A DNA stretch of 64,000 nucleotides from Triatoma infestans. Lineage: Eukaryota > Arthropoda > Insecta > Hemiptera > Reduviidae. The position numbers and the translations under genes are program-made. Of this stretch, positions 54,444 to 64,000 are shown piece by piece. Where the stretch lies: contig JAAEAF010014724.1 in the NCBI GenBank assembly GCA_011037195.1, positions 62,001-126,000 of the forward strand, in the 5' to 3' direction. The notes beneath the pieces were generated by a model, which worked only from the letters and a program-made list of their open reading frames with translations, ran no database searches and had not been told where the DNA came from. Each line of letters starts with the position of its first letter. Positions within the stretch are counted from its first letter, which is position 1.

Positions 54444-54703
54444 GTTACGTCACAAGGACCGGAAAAAGACTTTTTAAAAATTGTTTATTTTATAATACAA
54501 TACAATGAATAGTTAAATATAGTTTATAGTTTACAATACTGGGTAGCACTATAAGCAAGTTAGTAAACGGTGGTAGGCACTGACAACTGAGTACTATGGA
54601 GGATGGCTGTGTACTGACTGCCTGCTGGCCTGTCGGGGTATATATATGTTGCCAGCCTGAGTTACGTCACAATGGTTGCTTTCCTGGAGATAGTGCCATA
54701 ACT
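54443..54703 (-). repeat. errantivirus 5' LTR
   Basis: Same length and sequence as the 3' LTR apart from about six substitutions, suggesting a fairly recent insertion compared with the Polinton it entered. Confidence 0.9.
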
Positions 54704-54890
54704 TCCATTAAGACTAAGCAAAACCAGTGGTACAGGTAAGCGGGAAGGTCAGAATTTTTATGAATCCTGGGATTAGCTGATTGAATTAGTGGACCGACTT
54801 CGACTTTTGTATGCGTCAACCAATGCGGCTAGTCAAAATGAAATCCAGTCTATAATTGAAAAGTTGGGAGAAGCTGATGTCATTTATTAA
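54704..54890 (+). pseudogene. Polinton penton-like protein, right part
   Basis: After the TCCA target copy the reading includes NPGISLIELVDRLRLLYAST and IQSIIEKLGEADVIY with TAA, resembling the C-terminus of the same capsid protein (ELVDRL-LL, EI-SIIEELREA-II). Continuity across the insertion supports the target duplication. Confidence 0.6.
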
Positions 54891-55092
54891 TAAACAACAG
54901 TTCAACATGCCGGTTGATATGTTTGGTCACCATAAATATTCAATGTTTAAAGATAACCCTAATCAGTTGTTAGATGAAGAAGAGAAAGTAGTGAATATAG
55001 ATAATAAAAGGGTAATTAATGTTAGCTGGCCTAAAGCCAGTAAAGATGCAGTCATAAAGTTTTATACTGATAATGTATTTAATTTAATATAG
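54886..55092 (+). pseudogene. Polinton ORF with DAV-K-Y linker motif
   Basis: Reads MPVDMFGHHKYSMFKDNPNQ, then NIDNKRVINVSWPKASKDAV followed by IKFYTDN. The N-KRI-NV-P...DAV-K-Y pattern occurs in Polinton and phage fibre-like proteins. Its function is unclear. Confidence 0.45.
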
Positions 55093-55154
55093 CAAACTGG
55101 AGGCCAAACGTTGGTACTAAACGTCTAATTAATGTGAGTGATCCTCAAGAAGGG

Positions 55155-56005
55155 AATGATTGTTGACAAGAGGATATTTGGAAATCACCGCTTTATTGAC
55201 GAGTTATGGCAGTTAAATTTAATTGAAATGCTTCCTTATGCTTGCCAAAATAATGGTTATAAGTATATACTACAGTGATAGATTTTTTCTCAAAGTATGC
55301 TTGGGAAAAATACCTGTGAAATCTAAAGGTGCTCAAGATGTCACTCAAGCTATGGAAAACATTCTAAATTTAAGTGGAAGAGACCTAACAATATCCAGAC
55401 TGATAACGGTAAGGAATTCTCCAATGTTCACTTCCAAAATCTAATGAAGAAGTACATCAACCATTACAGTACCCATAGCCAGATTAAAAGCTCCGTCGTT
55501 GAACGATTTAACAGAACATTTAAATCGATGATGTATCAATTGTTTAGTCTAAGAGGACACTACAATTACATAAAACATTTACGTAATTTGATAAATACAT
55601 ACAATAACACGATACGATGGTTACGTACGATTGGTATGAAACCATCTGAAGCAAATGCTATTAGCAAATGTTTACACTTACAAAGCCAAGCGAAAAGATA
55701 ACAATGGTTTAAAGAAGGAGAAGGAGCCGGTATTTCAAAGAGAAGAACTGTTTTATAAGAGGATACATACCCAGTTGGAATACTGAAATATTCAAAATTA
55801 AAAATATTCGCTAAACAATTTCTTATACTTAGGTGTAGGAAGATTTAACTGGACATCCTATTCAAGGAGCATTTTATACACAAGAACTGCAGAAAACTGA
55901 ATATAAAGATGTATATCTTGTAGAAAAAATATTAAAACGTAAAATTAATAAGTTTTATGTAAAGTGGTTAGGTTTTAAAATATTTCCTGGGTAAATGTAA
56001 ATAAT
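55155..56005 (+). pseudogene. Polinton integrase with chromo-like C-terminus, broken
   Basis: FIDELWQLNLIEM (first catalytic Asp region, usually QADLVDM), NNGYKYIL, DFFSKYAWEKYL, then a frame change. Next come QTDNGKEF-like remnants and SSVVERFNRTFKSMMYQLF (55490s, third catalytic Glu), NLINTYNNTI and GMKPSEANA. Further on KINKFYVKWLGFK (about 55940) is a chromodomain-like tail. The order and motifs are those of Polinton integrases. Frame changes and stops make it inactive. Confidence 0.8.
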
Positions 56006-56010
56006 TTAAT

Positions 56011-56966
56011 AAATTAAAGATTTCTTTTAACTGAATTTTTTTACAAACCTGTTTCAATAAAATGTGAGATGTAGGTAGGTCTAGAAAAGAAAAACTTGAT
56101 AAATATAAGCTTTTATTGATTATTTTTACAGAAATATGGCAGCATAGTATTGGGTTTACAGAGTTTTGACAAATAATTTAACTGGTAACTTCCTTAGACA
56201 TATTCTGAATTTTGAGATATTCATTTCTCAGAAGAGCGATGGTTGCAGCTTGAATACTATGCACTTTTACTGAACTGTTTTTTCAATTTTTGACGAATTT
56301 CAATAAAATGTGGTACACTAACTATAAAATTTGTCAATTATAATTTTGAGAACTGAAGTAAGAGAAAGTTGTGTGAGTGTTTCACACCAGATTTTTTAGA
56401 CAAGATAACTTGGTAGAAGCTACCACAACCTATAATGAGTAAAATGGTTTTTAAAGTAATTATATTCAAAGTTTTATATTTTAGCAAAATAAAAAAGAAA
56501 AAGAGGTAGTCACTTCGATCAGACAATGTTAGAAAATCAAGTTTATGTAAAACAAGTTAATTTGAGGTTCCCAGAGGATTTCCAACCCTTTTCGAATAAA
56601 GAACTGTGCGTTATAAATATTAACAAAGTTTATTGAACATAAACTCTATATATACCTTAGAGGGTTCATTAGCCCTTGTCGTTAATATTTATTGTACCAA
56701 ATAATAATTTTTAAATTTGCACTCTTTAAAAAGCAAAACATTACTTATTTAGAGTCACCTGGTATAGCGTCAATTGTCTGACTTAAGAAATAGAAAACTT
56801 TCAAAAAATTTAAAATACTAGAAGTAAACAATAGTTATGTTTGGCCGATGTTAATCAAACTAGCAATTCTTTGGCCCCAGCCAACTAATATATTGCTTAT
56901 TTTACTAGAAGTAAAATTTTAGCTCATTTAGCCGATTTTAGTCGATTAGGTAATTAATAAATGGTT
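56011..56966. other. AT-rich interval after the Polinton
   Basis: No gene recognised. 56350-56400 resembles 42095-42140 (agagaaagt...gtgtttcacaccagattttt). Confidence 0.4.
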
Positions 56967-57189
56967 TTTGTAGTGTTCTACTACAAATGTAATTATTCAA
57001 ATGATTTATGACAAAAGGGTTTAACTATTAAAAAAAATAAACACAAAAAACATTTATTTTTCACAAACAATAGTTACACGTTACAGTAAACCATACATTA
57101 CTCTCTCATAACCTCCTGTCTCTGCTCTATATTCCCACTGTTTCCTACATACACTATATCTCCCTTCTTTTCAAACAAAATTTTTGTAT

Positions 57190-57193
<4 letters not shown>

Positions 57194-57239
<46 letters not shown>
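57194..57239. repeat. (TTA)n microsatellite
   Basis: About 15 perfect TTA units beside the Gypsy-1 3' end. Confidence 0.95.
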
Positions 57240-57240
<1 letters not shown>

Positions 57241-57249
57241 AAACAGAAA

Positions 57250-58560
57250 ACCCAAATGTTAAGTATTATCATTCATCGCCCGATCATACTCCTGGCGTGT
57301 TAGTGATCTAAATCTGCTCTAGGCTTTAATTTAGTCCTATCCCTAAGGTTTCTTCTTCAAACAATATCCTCTTCCTCTACCTCCTCAGAATCTTCTTCCC
57401 ATTTCCGAATGAAAGTTGAATTTCTTTTGTAATGCACTCCTTCAGGGGACTATACTGTGATGGCTGAACCATTTTTTAAAACTAATGTGTACTTTAGTTC
57501 CTCAAAGTTAGGATCAAGCTAAACCCCCCTTTTCGTTTTTTTTCAACACTTCATCTCCAACTTCGATGTCATTTGGTTTTGCCCTTCTCTTTGAGCAACT
57601 GTACGATTTTCCTTTAAATTTGTTTAATAGGTCTCTATCACTTACTTCTTGCAAAGGCTTCGTAATTGGCATAAAAGATGGTATTTTATCTCTCAGACGT
57701 CTCCCAAAGAATAATTCCGCTGGTGAAACTCCAGTCACAACAACATAAGGTGTTATCCTATACTAAAATAGTTTCTTAAAGCTTCTCTCCACGCTGTGCC
57801 TTTATTTTCTGTCTGGGCGAAAATTAAAGTTTTCAATAATGCCTTGTTCTGACGTTCTAGTTCGCCATTAGCTTGCGGCCAATATGGAGTCGTATGCTTT
57901 ACTGTATGTAATGTTCACAAAATCTTGTAAAGATCTCTGCTGTAAAATGTGTCCCATTATCTGCGATAATTGTTTCTGGTAAACCATTCCTTGAGAACAT
58001 TTCTTGTAACATGCTGTTTTGTCAGCGGTAATAGTGCTTGTAACCTCTACCTCAACAAAACAGCTAAAATAGTGTACTGCTACAAATAAGTAGTGTCCTG
58101 ATTTTAATGGACCACAGTAATCTATAGCGACAATTTGTCAAGGTCTATTCGGCAATTTTGTTCTTTTTATGGGATCCGGCAGATTTTCTGCCACAGTGAT
58201 TTGGCATCCTTTACAGGTTTTCACTCTTTTTTCTGCTTGCGAGTCGATGCCTGGCCACCAAACTTTACTTCTCAATTTCTGTTTCATCTTGTAAATACCA
58301 GGATGTCCTTCGTGAACAAGATCTAGAACATGCCTTCTGAGACTTCGAGGAATAACAATTCTGCCGGCTCTTAATAAGATTCCATCTATTTCACTCAACT
58401 CACCTTCAATGCACTAATATGATTTATAATTACATGCCCAGTTCTCAGTTAAAAGGCTTTTCCTAATCACTTGGATTTCCTCATCCTTATTCGACTCTAC
58501 TTCATTATCTTCAATTGCCAAAGCTTTAGGAGTTGAAAGTAGTATAAAAAGGCCGGTTGA
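57250..58560 (-). pseudogene. Gypsy-1 integrase, broken
   Basis: RNase H-integrase linker (58650-58414; ESNKDEEIQVIRKSLLTENW), H2C2 zinc domain (58398-58138; HEGHPGIYKMKQKLRSKVWW, CKGC), core with VDYCGPLKSGHYLFV and HTTPYWPQANGELERQNK-like blocks in shifted frames. The C-terminal end (57738-57514) shows GVSPAELFFGRRLRDKIPSF and VGDEVL. Codon use is AT-rich, unlike Gypsy-2, so they are distinct elements. Confidence 0.8.
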
Positions 58561-58928
58561 GTCGGTTTTGTGCGAGTAAAAAATGTGCAAATAAGGAGTA
58601 GGGGATATTATGACCTTGTGTGATAGTAAGTTGATGTGTGAAGACGTCATATGACCTTGTGTGATAGCTAGTAGAGAGTAGACGTCATATAACCTTGTGT
58701 AATTAATTATTGAGTATAGAAAAAAGTGGTAAATACTTGAGGATTGAACTATTGATGTTGGAGAAGATTTTTTTTTTAAAAAATGTGTGCATAATGCTAA
58801 CCACTAGACTATCCATACTTGCCTGTAGAATATTTATTTGTAGTTGAAAATCTCTCTGTCTCACCAGGGAAAAAAAAAAAAAAATGTATGACGTATTGTT
58901 GTAACCTCCTGTATATTTTTTGGTGAAT

Positions 58929-59420
58929 TTCACCGGCTGCTGGGGTTGTGGCTTTAGGGCGGGGCGGAGTGGGGTTTTGTTTATCATAGGGCGGGGTAGT
59001 CTTTTTATCATGATATTGTTAGGGCGGGGGCGGGTGCGGGTTGAGGCTATTCTTTTATTTTAGGACTAATGACATAATATATTACAACAATATTTTATAA
59101 CATAAACATTTTATTTCATAAAGATTATATGGATTTTTATTTTTTATAAAGATTATACAAAGTTTTTTTTTTTTTTTCACCGGCCGCTGGGGTTGCGGGG
59201 AGGGTTTATTTTTGGTTATGCTCGGGCGGGGGGCGGGTGCGGGTAGTCTTTTTTAACATGATATTGTTAGGGCGGGGGCGTGTGCGGGTTGAGGCTATTC
59301 TTTAATTATTTTAGGACTAATGACATAATATATTAAAACAATATTTTTATAACATAAAAATTTTATTTCATAAAGATTATATGAATTTTATTTTTTTATA
59401 GTTATCATACAAAAAATAGT
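58929..59420. repeat. tandem duplication, 247-bp period, with G-quadruplex motifs
   Basis: Unit starts at caccggctgctgggg (58931) and caccggccgctgggg (59178). Both have gatattgttagggcggggg and ggactaatgacataatat blocks. Each unit has GC-rich islands in a very AT-rich background. Two stretches match the G4 pattern (four GGG runs with short loops) at 59022-59040 and 59224-59243. Confidence 0.88.
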
Positions 59421-59460
59421 TCTATGTATATAAATAGATATAAAAAATTTTTTATTTTTT

Positions 59461-59830
59461 TATTTTATTAATTACTTCAATAAAATTACACTGGTAAATT
59501 TGATCTAATTCGGTTATTATAGTAAAACATAATTAAGAGATATTACAACATTTGCAACTTTTACAATCTGGTTTTGATCAAAAACACAATTTATATAATG
59601 GAAATTTTTATACTTTATAAATAGATATAATAATAAATTATTTATTTTTTTATATTATTAATTACTTCAATAAAATTACAGTGGTAAATTTGATCTAATT
59701 CGGTAATAATAGTATAACATAAGTAAGAGATATTGCAACATATGCAAGTGTCAGGTCCTACTTTACAATCTGGTTTTGACCAAACAGTTTATATAATGGA
59801 AATTTTTATACTTGCTTTTTATAATATATT
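59461..59830. repeat. tandem duplication, 190-bp period
   Basis: attacttcaataaaattaca recurs at 59471 and 59661, with ggtaaatttgatctaattcg and tatataatggaaattttta in both. The second unit also matches 62277-62413 in inverted orientation. Confidence 0.88.
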
Positions 59831-59980
59831 CTTTAGATAATTGTTCCAATCGTTTAATACTATTGTATAATCTCATGAAGTTAATTGCTTCCTCTTTTCC
59901 TAAGGTAATTTTGGAGAAATCTTGCAGAAATTGTTGGTAGAAAGGGTGTGATGTAACATAAGTCCAGCCTTCCATTTAAA

Positions 59981-60363
59981 CACATTCTAAGGACTTTAAT
60001 ATTGTTTTTGAGCCGTGAGATGACATACAAGACTAGGGTCAAATATATTATCATCCAATACGATGAACAAATACTTTGTGTTTTTTATGTTTATGTATTT
60101 GTTCATGTTTAAATTAAAACTAGTATGTGTTTTATGTTTAAAATTATAATATTTAGCTAAACACATTCTAAGGACTTTAATATGGTTTTTGAGCCGTGAG
60201 ATGACATACAAGACTAGGGCCAAATATATTGTCATCCAATACGATGAACAAATACTTTTTGTTTTCTATGTTTATGTATTTGTTCATGTTTAAATTAAAA
60301 CTAGTACGTGTTTTATGTTTAAAATTATAATATTTAGCTAAACACATTCTAAGGACTTTAATA
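59981..60363. repeat. tandem duplication, 181-bp period
   Basis: cacattctaaggactttaat starts at 59981, 60162 and 60343, giving two full units and a 21-bp partial third. The units are nearly identical, so the duplication is recent. Confidence 0.93.
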
Positions 60364-60370
60364 ACACATA

Positions 60371-62276
60371 CTAGTTTAACAACCCATTCGGCCCCTTCTG
60401 CACTTGGTTAGGTCTGGAGAGGGCAAAGTTGCGACACCATTCGTCTTTCTCTTGTTCCTGGGCCAATACACTTTCCGTGGGAAACTCTCCCGGACTTGAA
60501 TCCACCCCTCCTACGGAGCGACTGAGAGCATCGGCGTTTTTACGTTGTGCCCCAGGCCGACGGATTACCTGATAATTATACTCCATTAATTTCAGTGCCC
60601 ACTTCGAGAGACGTGCCGACGGATCCCTCAGATTTAGCATCCACTGGATCGCAGAATGATCAGTAATTAACTTGAACTGTCGACCCAGCAGATAGCATCT
60701 GAATTGACCCACCGCCCATATCACGGCCAACACCTCCCTCTCAGTCGCGGAGAATTTTCTTTCGGCCTCATTTAACTGGCGACTTGCGTACGCTATCGGC
60801 CTTTCCATTCCCTCCTAAACCTGGGACAAAACGGCCCCGAGGGCAACTCCGGACGCAACCGTTGCCAGAACAAAGGGTTTCTTGAAGTCCGGATACGCTA
60901 AGACTGCTGTAGAGCAAAGAGCTTCCCGGAGGGTTTCAAAGCTATCCTTCTGCTCCTCCCCCCCCAATGAAAGGAGACATTCTTACGAAGAAGCGCAGTT
61001 AAAGGTTTGGCTAGATCTGAAAAGTTAGGAATGAACGATAATATCCATTCAATCCAAAGAACCCTTTGACCTCCTTCGCGTTCTTTGGTAATGCGTATTT
61101 GCGGATTGCTACGATTTTTCTGGGTCGGGTTTGATTCCCTCGGAGGTAACTAGGTAGCCCAAATATTTTACTCTCGATTGCACAAGTGGCACTTCTCCAG
61201 ACGCGGTTTTAAATTAGCGTCCCTTAAACGCTCCAGTACCCGACTTAGTCGCTGGCAGTGCTCCTCCAACGTGGCCGAGAATATAATATCGTCTAGATAA
61301 ATTAGACATTCCTCACCCTTCATCTGCGCTAGCAGCTGATCCATTAGCCGTTGGAATGTGGCTGATGCGTTCACCAATCCAAAGGCCATCTTCTTGTACT
61401 CAAAGTGGCCCCCTACTGTAGAAAACGCCGTTTTTCCACAATCCTCGGGTTTAAATTTATAATCCTCGGGCTATTGGGATCTGGTGGTAGCCACATGCGA
61501 GATCAAGGGTGGTGAAGTATTTGCATTTCCCCAGCGACTCTAAAGATTCTACTATTAATGGCAGGGGGTAGGCATCGGGCTTCGTGATTTTGTTTAGGTC
61601 CCTGAAATCCGTACAGAATCTGTACTGCTTCGTCCCATCGGCACTCTTCTTGGGCACCAAGACTACGGGTGCCGACCAGGGGCTGTCGGATGGGGTAATA
61701 CCCTTTCCCAGCATACTTTCTAGGTGCCCCTTCACCACTTCCCTCTGATGGAATGGCACGCGGTAAGGGCGTTTCACTATCGGGCCGCCATCAGTCTCAA
61801 TTTTGTGTAACACCGGTAGACGACACCCTTGTCCGCCGGGTTCGGTAAACAGTCCTAGATGCTGTTTTAAGACACCCATGACCTGATCCCTCTCCCTCTC
61901 TCCCAGATGGGCCAGCCGCCTACTACACTCGTTCTCAACTTCCCGCAGACTGGACGCACTCAAGGGGTGCGAGGGAGGGACGAAAGAGCCCTCCCCTTCA
62001 TCAAGCTCAATGTCAGTCGCCACTCCCAGCCGTTGGCCCTTGTCCAGCTGTATATTTCCTCCGGTCAGATTAATGAATCTGACCCAAACCCTCGTTTTTT
62101 CAGGGCGATGGAGGCTTCTGGCAACTCGGACTCCATTTTGAGGGAGAATATCTGGTTCAACGAGAATATCCTCTCTGACCTGTTGGGCTGCCTTCCCTTC
62201 CGCCAAATGTTTTGCATAGGTCCTATGATAACTTTTCCCACGGCTTTCACCACCCCTCTCACGACACCTAACGATT
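60371..62276 (-). mobile_element. Gypsy-2: protease-RT-RNase H fragment
   Basis: GC-richer minus-strand Ty3/Gypsy pol fragment. It lacks LTRs, gag and integrase and is flanked by an inverted pair of AT-rich repeats (59653-59789 and 62277-62413). Confidence 0.8.
60371..62276 (-). pseudogene. Gypsy-2 pol (RT and RNase H), broken
   Basis: The first frame (62206-61457) covers the protease-RT linker and RT start: WSAPVVLVPKKSADGTKQYR, FCTDFRDLNKITKPDAYPLP, FTTLDLACGYHQIPI. The next (61389-61168) has AFGLVNASATFQRLMDQ and the catalytic box LIYLDDIIFS. A decayed stretch follows, then RNase H (60808-60371): PIAYASRQLNEAERKFSATE, REVLAVIWAV, LITDHSAIQWM, NADALSRS. Frame changes separate all three. 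It is the polymerase of an LTR retrotransposon. Confidence 0.85.
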
Positions 62277-62413
62277 CTGTTTGGTCAAACCCAAAGTGTA
62301 AAGTAGGACCTGACACTTGCGTATGTTGTACTATCGCATACTTATGTTATACTATTATTACCGAATTAGATCAAATTTACCATTGTAATTTTATTGAAGT
62401 AATTAATAATATT
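62277..62413 (-). repeat. inverted copy of the 190-bp repeat unit
   Basis: Reverse complement of about 59653-59789. Here it runs straight into Gypsy-2 coding sequence (FGFDQTES), while the left copies run into AT-rich DNA after the same caaacag. Confidence 0.8.
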
Positions 62414-62991
62414 GTAATCAGTTGGCCTGTTAGGATGGGATTCAGACAGAGAGGTAAGGAATAAAACACTCACTTCACTGTACTAGTGTATTAACAGAAA
62501 CTAAAACTTTTCTATTACTTATCTACAACCACAACTAAATCAGAGAGTTATTTTTCTTTCCTTAGAAAACATAAACAATAAACATAAATTATTTCCTACA
62601 GACTAAATTACTCAACCTCACTCATTCAACGCAAGCATACCACATCTACACGAAATACACTCGCTTACAAATCTAATTTACTTAATTACTATTATTTAGA
62701 AATTACATATAAACAATTATAATATTATTTTGTACAATAATATCAATAGCCTGCTGGCCGGGGAAGGAGAGAGAGTTAGTGTACCAATTCCCAACAGATA
62801 CCTCACCTCGGTATTTCACCTCAACAACAACTTGCCACTAGTTTTCTCCAAATATTAATAACCACTATACAGACAGCAACTATACCGCTCTCAGTGGCAG
62901 CCAAGCTTTTACTGACTATCTCTCTCCCCTCCACGACCGGCCCACCTGAGTGAGCTCTATCCCCACTTTGTCTCTACACTATTTTATTACA
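62413..62991 (-). repeat. Gypsy-3 LTR (3')
   Basis: 579 bp, beginning TGTAATA and ending GATTACA on the minus strand. A purine tract (aaaagggggat on the minus strand, about 62995-63006) lies next to it. The other LTR is outside the window. Confidence 0.75.
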
Positions 62992-63531
62992 CTATCCCCC
63001 TTTTAAAAAAAGTGAAGAATTTTCCTTCATTTACGTCATGGGTTCTCTGCTCCAATTTCCTCCTCGCTGGTCCCTTAAGTCTGCATCGATCTTGCTGGTG
63101 TACTGGAAGCTAGTTTGAGTTGCTATTTGGACTATGGTGTCTTTCGCCAATTGATTGGTTAGATTTACCTCTAATACTCTCCTCGACTCAGAACCTCTGT
63201 TCACCAATCCTTGGTAACCGTTTGTGGGTGCTGGCTTTCTTTCAGCCCTTGCTCGGTGCAGCTTTCCCGTAGTTTTTATCAATTCTGCCTGATATCCTGC
63301 CGTTAGTATGAGATTGCTACTCTTCATTGACCTTGAACTAAAGGGCTTGTGAGAGCTACCTGGTTATGTCTTGCCTGTTTGATTCTGGGTACCTCCATTC
63401 TCCAAGAACTGGAAGTTCACGGTTTTCCTTCCCCACTTCTCGCAGGCTTCCTATCCCGCATTACATTTTTGATGGACCTACTCTTTTCCTACACGATAGT
63501 ACTACTATTTCTCAATTAGAGTAACTTAACC
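62992..63531 (-). other. Gypsy-3 3' region between pol and LTR
   Basis: Contains a minus-strand open frame of 98 codons (63327-63031; MKSSNLILTAGYQAELIKTT...) of unknown nature, possibly a remnant of a third ORF. Confidence 0.4.
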
Positions 63532-64000
63532 TTAGAATTTAGGGGCTGATAAGGGTGAAGAGGTACCTGGAATACTGGGAGAGGGGACTGGATTATTAGG
63601 GTTGTCTTCCGTCTCGTTTTCTATCTGTCTAGCTTTTCTACGGCGTGGGCGGATATTTACTCCAGGTCTAGGTGACCATCTGTTTTGGTTGGGCGTTTGG
63701 TCGAGCGCTCCCCTCCTTCGTATATAATGCGGCGACCGGGGACTTCCCTCTACTTCCTCATCTGATCCCGGCTGCCAGGTAGGGTCTTTTCCTCGCTCCA
63801 TGGACTGGATGCTTCCCATTTCCTCCTGCTCCGCGGATCGATCTACCACGTCCCCTAGTCTCTCTGTATCCGAGTCGTTGTCCGTTTGTGTCGCGGTTTG
63901 GTAATCCACTGATTCCCCTAAATCCCTTGACGGTTCGTCTCGATCCGGCGTTTGTTCATCTCTCGTAGCGTTAGCAGGCTTCAATCTATTAATGTGAACC
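63532..64000 (-). CDS. Gypsy-3 pol C-terminus (integrase tail), partial
   Basis: The minus-strand frame enters from beyond the window and reads VHINRLKPANATRDEQTPDR, the usual HVNRLKP end of Gypsy integrases. It is followed by a ~145-residue hydrophilic Asp/Glu/Arg-rich tail ending PLSAPKF with TAA. No lesion is visible in this part. The 5' remainder lies to the right of the window. Confidence 0.7.
   Translation of the reverse strand, partial: VHINRLKPANATRDEQTPDRDEPSRDLGESVDYQTATQTDNDSDTERLGDVVDRSAEQEEMGSIQSMERGKDPTWQPGSDEEVEGSPRSPHYIRRRGALDQTPNQNRWSPRPGVNIRPRRRKARQIENETEDNPNNPVPSPSIPGTSSPLSAPKF

Larger units (their letters stand above)
47914..54703 (-). mobile_element. errantivirus-like LTR retroelement (gag, PR, env; no RT/IN)
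   Basis: 6.8-kb minus-strand element with two 261-bp LTRs (47914-48174 and 54443-54703) differing at about six positions. It is flanked by a 4-bp duplication, TCCA (47910-47913 and 54704-54707). LTRs begin AGTTA and end TAACT, as in Gypsy/errantivirus elements. A Lys-tRNA-type primer site and a purine tract are present. The region where RT, RNase H and integrase should be holds AT-rich sequence instead. It is an old copy of an endogenous insect retrovirus. Confidence 0.88.
46380..56010 (+). mobile_element. Polinton/Maverick remnant, split by an errantivirus-like element
   Basis: Plus-strand parts before (46380-47913) and after (54704-56010) the errantivirus carry a packaging ATPase, a penton-like capsid protein and a retroviral-type integrase, the hallmark set of Polintons. 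DNA polymerase B, protease and major capsid genes were not found. All genes are broken. Polintons are large virus-like DNA transposons. Confidence 0.78.
56967..58560 (-). mobile_element. Gypsy-1: integrase part of a Ty3/Gypsy element
   Basis: Minus-strand pol remnant ending in a purine tract (aaaagaagggagata, 57157-57171) and a probable short LTR (about 56967-57153, tgtagtg to catacaccess end tacataca). The 5' half of the element is absent. Confidence 0.65.

Noticed and set aside
58929..60363. CRISPR-like array
   Set aside because: Units are long and contiguous without spacers, in a eukaryotic context; simple tandem duplications.
57250..62276. Gypsy-1 and Gypsy-2 as one interrupted element
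   Set aside because: Both contain the RNase H-integrase linker region with different sequence, and their base composition differs strongly.

Overview
This looks like a piece of an insect (at least arthropod) nuclear genome. It is AT-rich and made almost entirely of nested, decayed transposable elements around one recognisable host gene. The identification rests on a mariner transposon, R1-like non-LTR retrotransposons, Pao/BEL and Ty3/Gypsy LTR elements, an errantivirus-like element with an env gene, a Polinton/Maverick remnant, a Penelope-like remnant, and an intron-split gene for RNA polymerase III subunit RPC9 (CRCP). I saw no rRNA, tRNA or CRISPR array, and I cannot name a species.

Left part (1-13.7 kb). 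A ~0.3 kb direct repeat is split by an R1-like LINE on the minus strand (LINE-A, 639-6386; 13-bp target duplication). A second minus-strand LINE with an L1-type ORF1 (LINE-B, 8151-12546; 12-bp duplication) sits in a field of diverged repeats.

13.7-21 kb. A three-level nest: a Penelope-like reverse-transcriptase fragment was split by a plus-strand LINE with a CCHC gag and RNase H (LINE-C, 14271-20770), and that LINE's 5' UTR was hit by a mariner (14347-15657, TA duplication).

21.6-26.5 kb. The host gene RPC9/CRCP lies on the minus strand in five coding exons (122 codons including stop). Its 3.6-kb third intron holds hammerhead-ribozyme-bearing repeats of Penelope type, an R1-like fragment and a second copy of exon 2.

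27-42 kb. A 5'-truncated LINE (LINE-D) with a 16-bp duplication is followed by a Pao/BEL element lacking RT and integrase core. Its right-hand LTR material was split by LINE-E (32509-42014; 14-bp duplication), which was in turn hit by an R1-like LINE with an intact 846-codon RT-RNase H frame (LINE-F, 36879-41540; 14-bp duplication) and by a 25-nt retroposon with a 45-A tail. LINE-E also carries a chimeric insertion copied from two of its own parts.

42-56 kb. LINE fragments and a ~0.48-kb inverted repeat lead into a Polinton remnant (packaging ATPase, penton-like protein, integrase). Its penton-like gene is split by an errantivirus-like element with 261-bp LTRs (47914-54703, TCCA duplication). 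That element keeps gag, protease and env remnants but shows no RT, RNase H or integrase.

56-64 kb. Integrase of one Gypsy element, three adjacent tandem duplications with different periods (247, 190 and 181 bp; the first with G-quadruplex motifs), RT-RNase H of a second Gypsy element, and an LTR plus the pol 3' end of a third that leaves the window.

Nesting gives relative ages: mariner is younger than LINE-C, which is younger than the Penelope fragment; LINE-F and the mini-retroposon are younger than LINE-E, which is younger than the Pao LTR; the errantivirus is younger than the Polinton.
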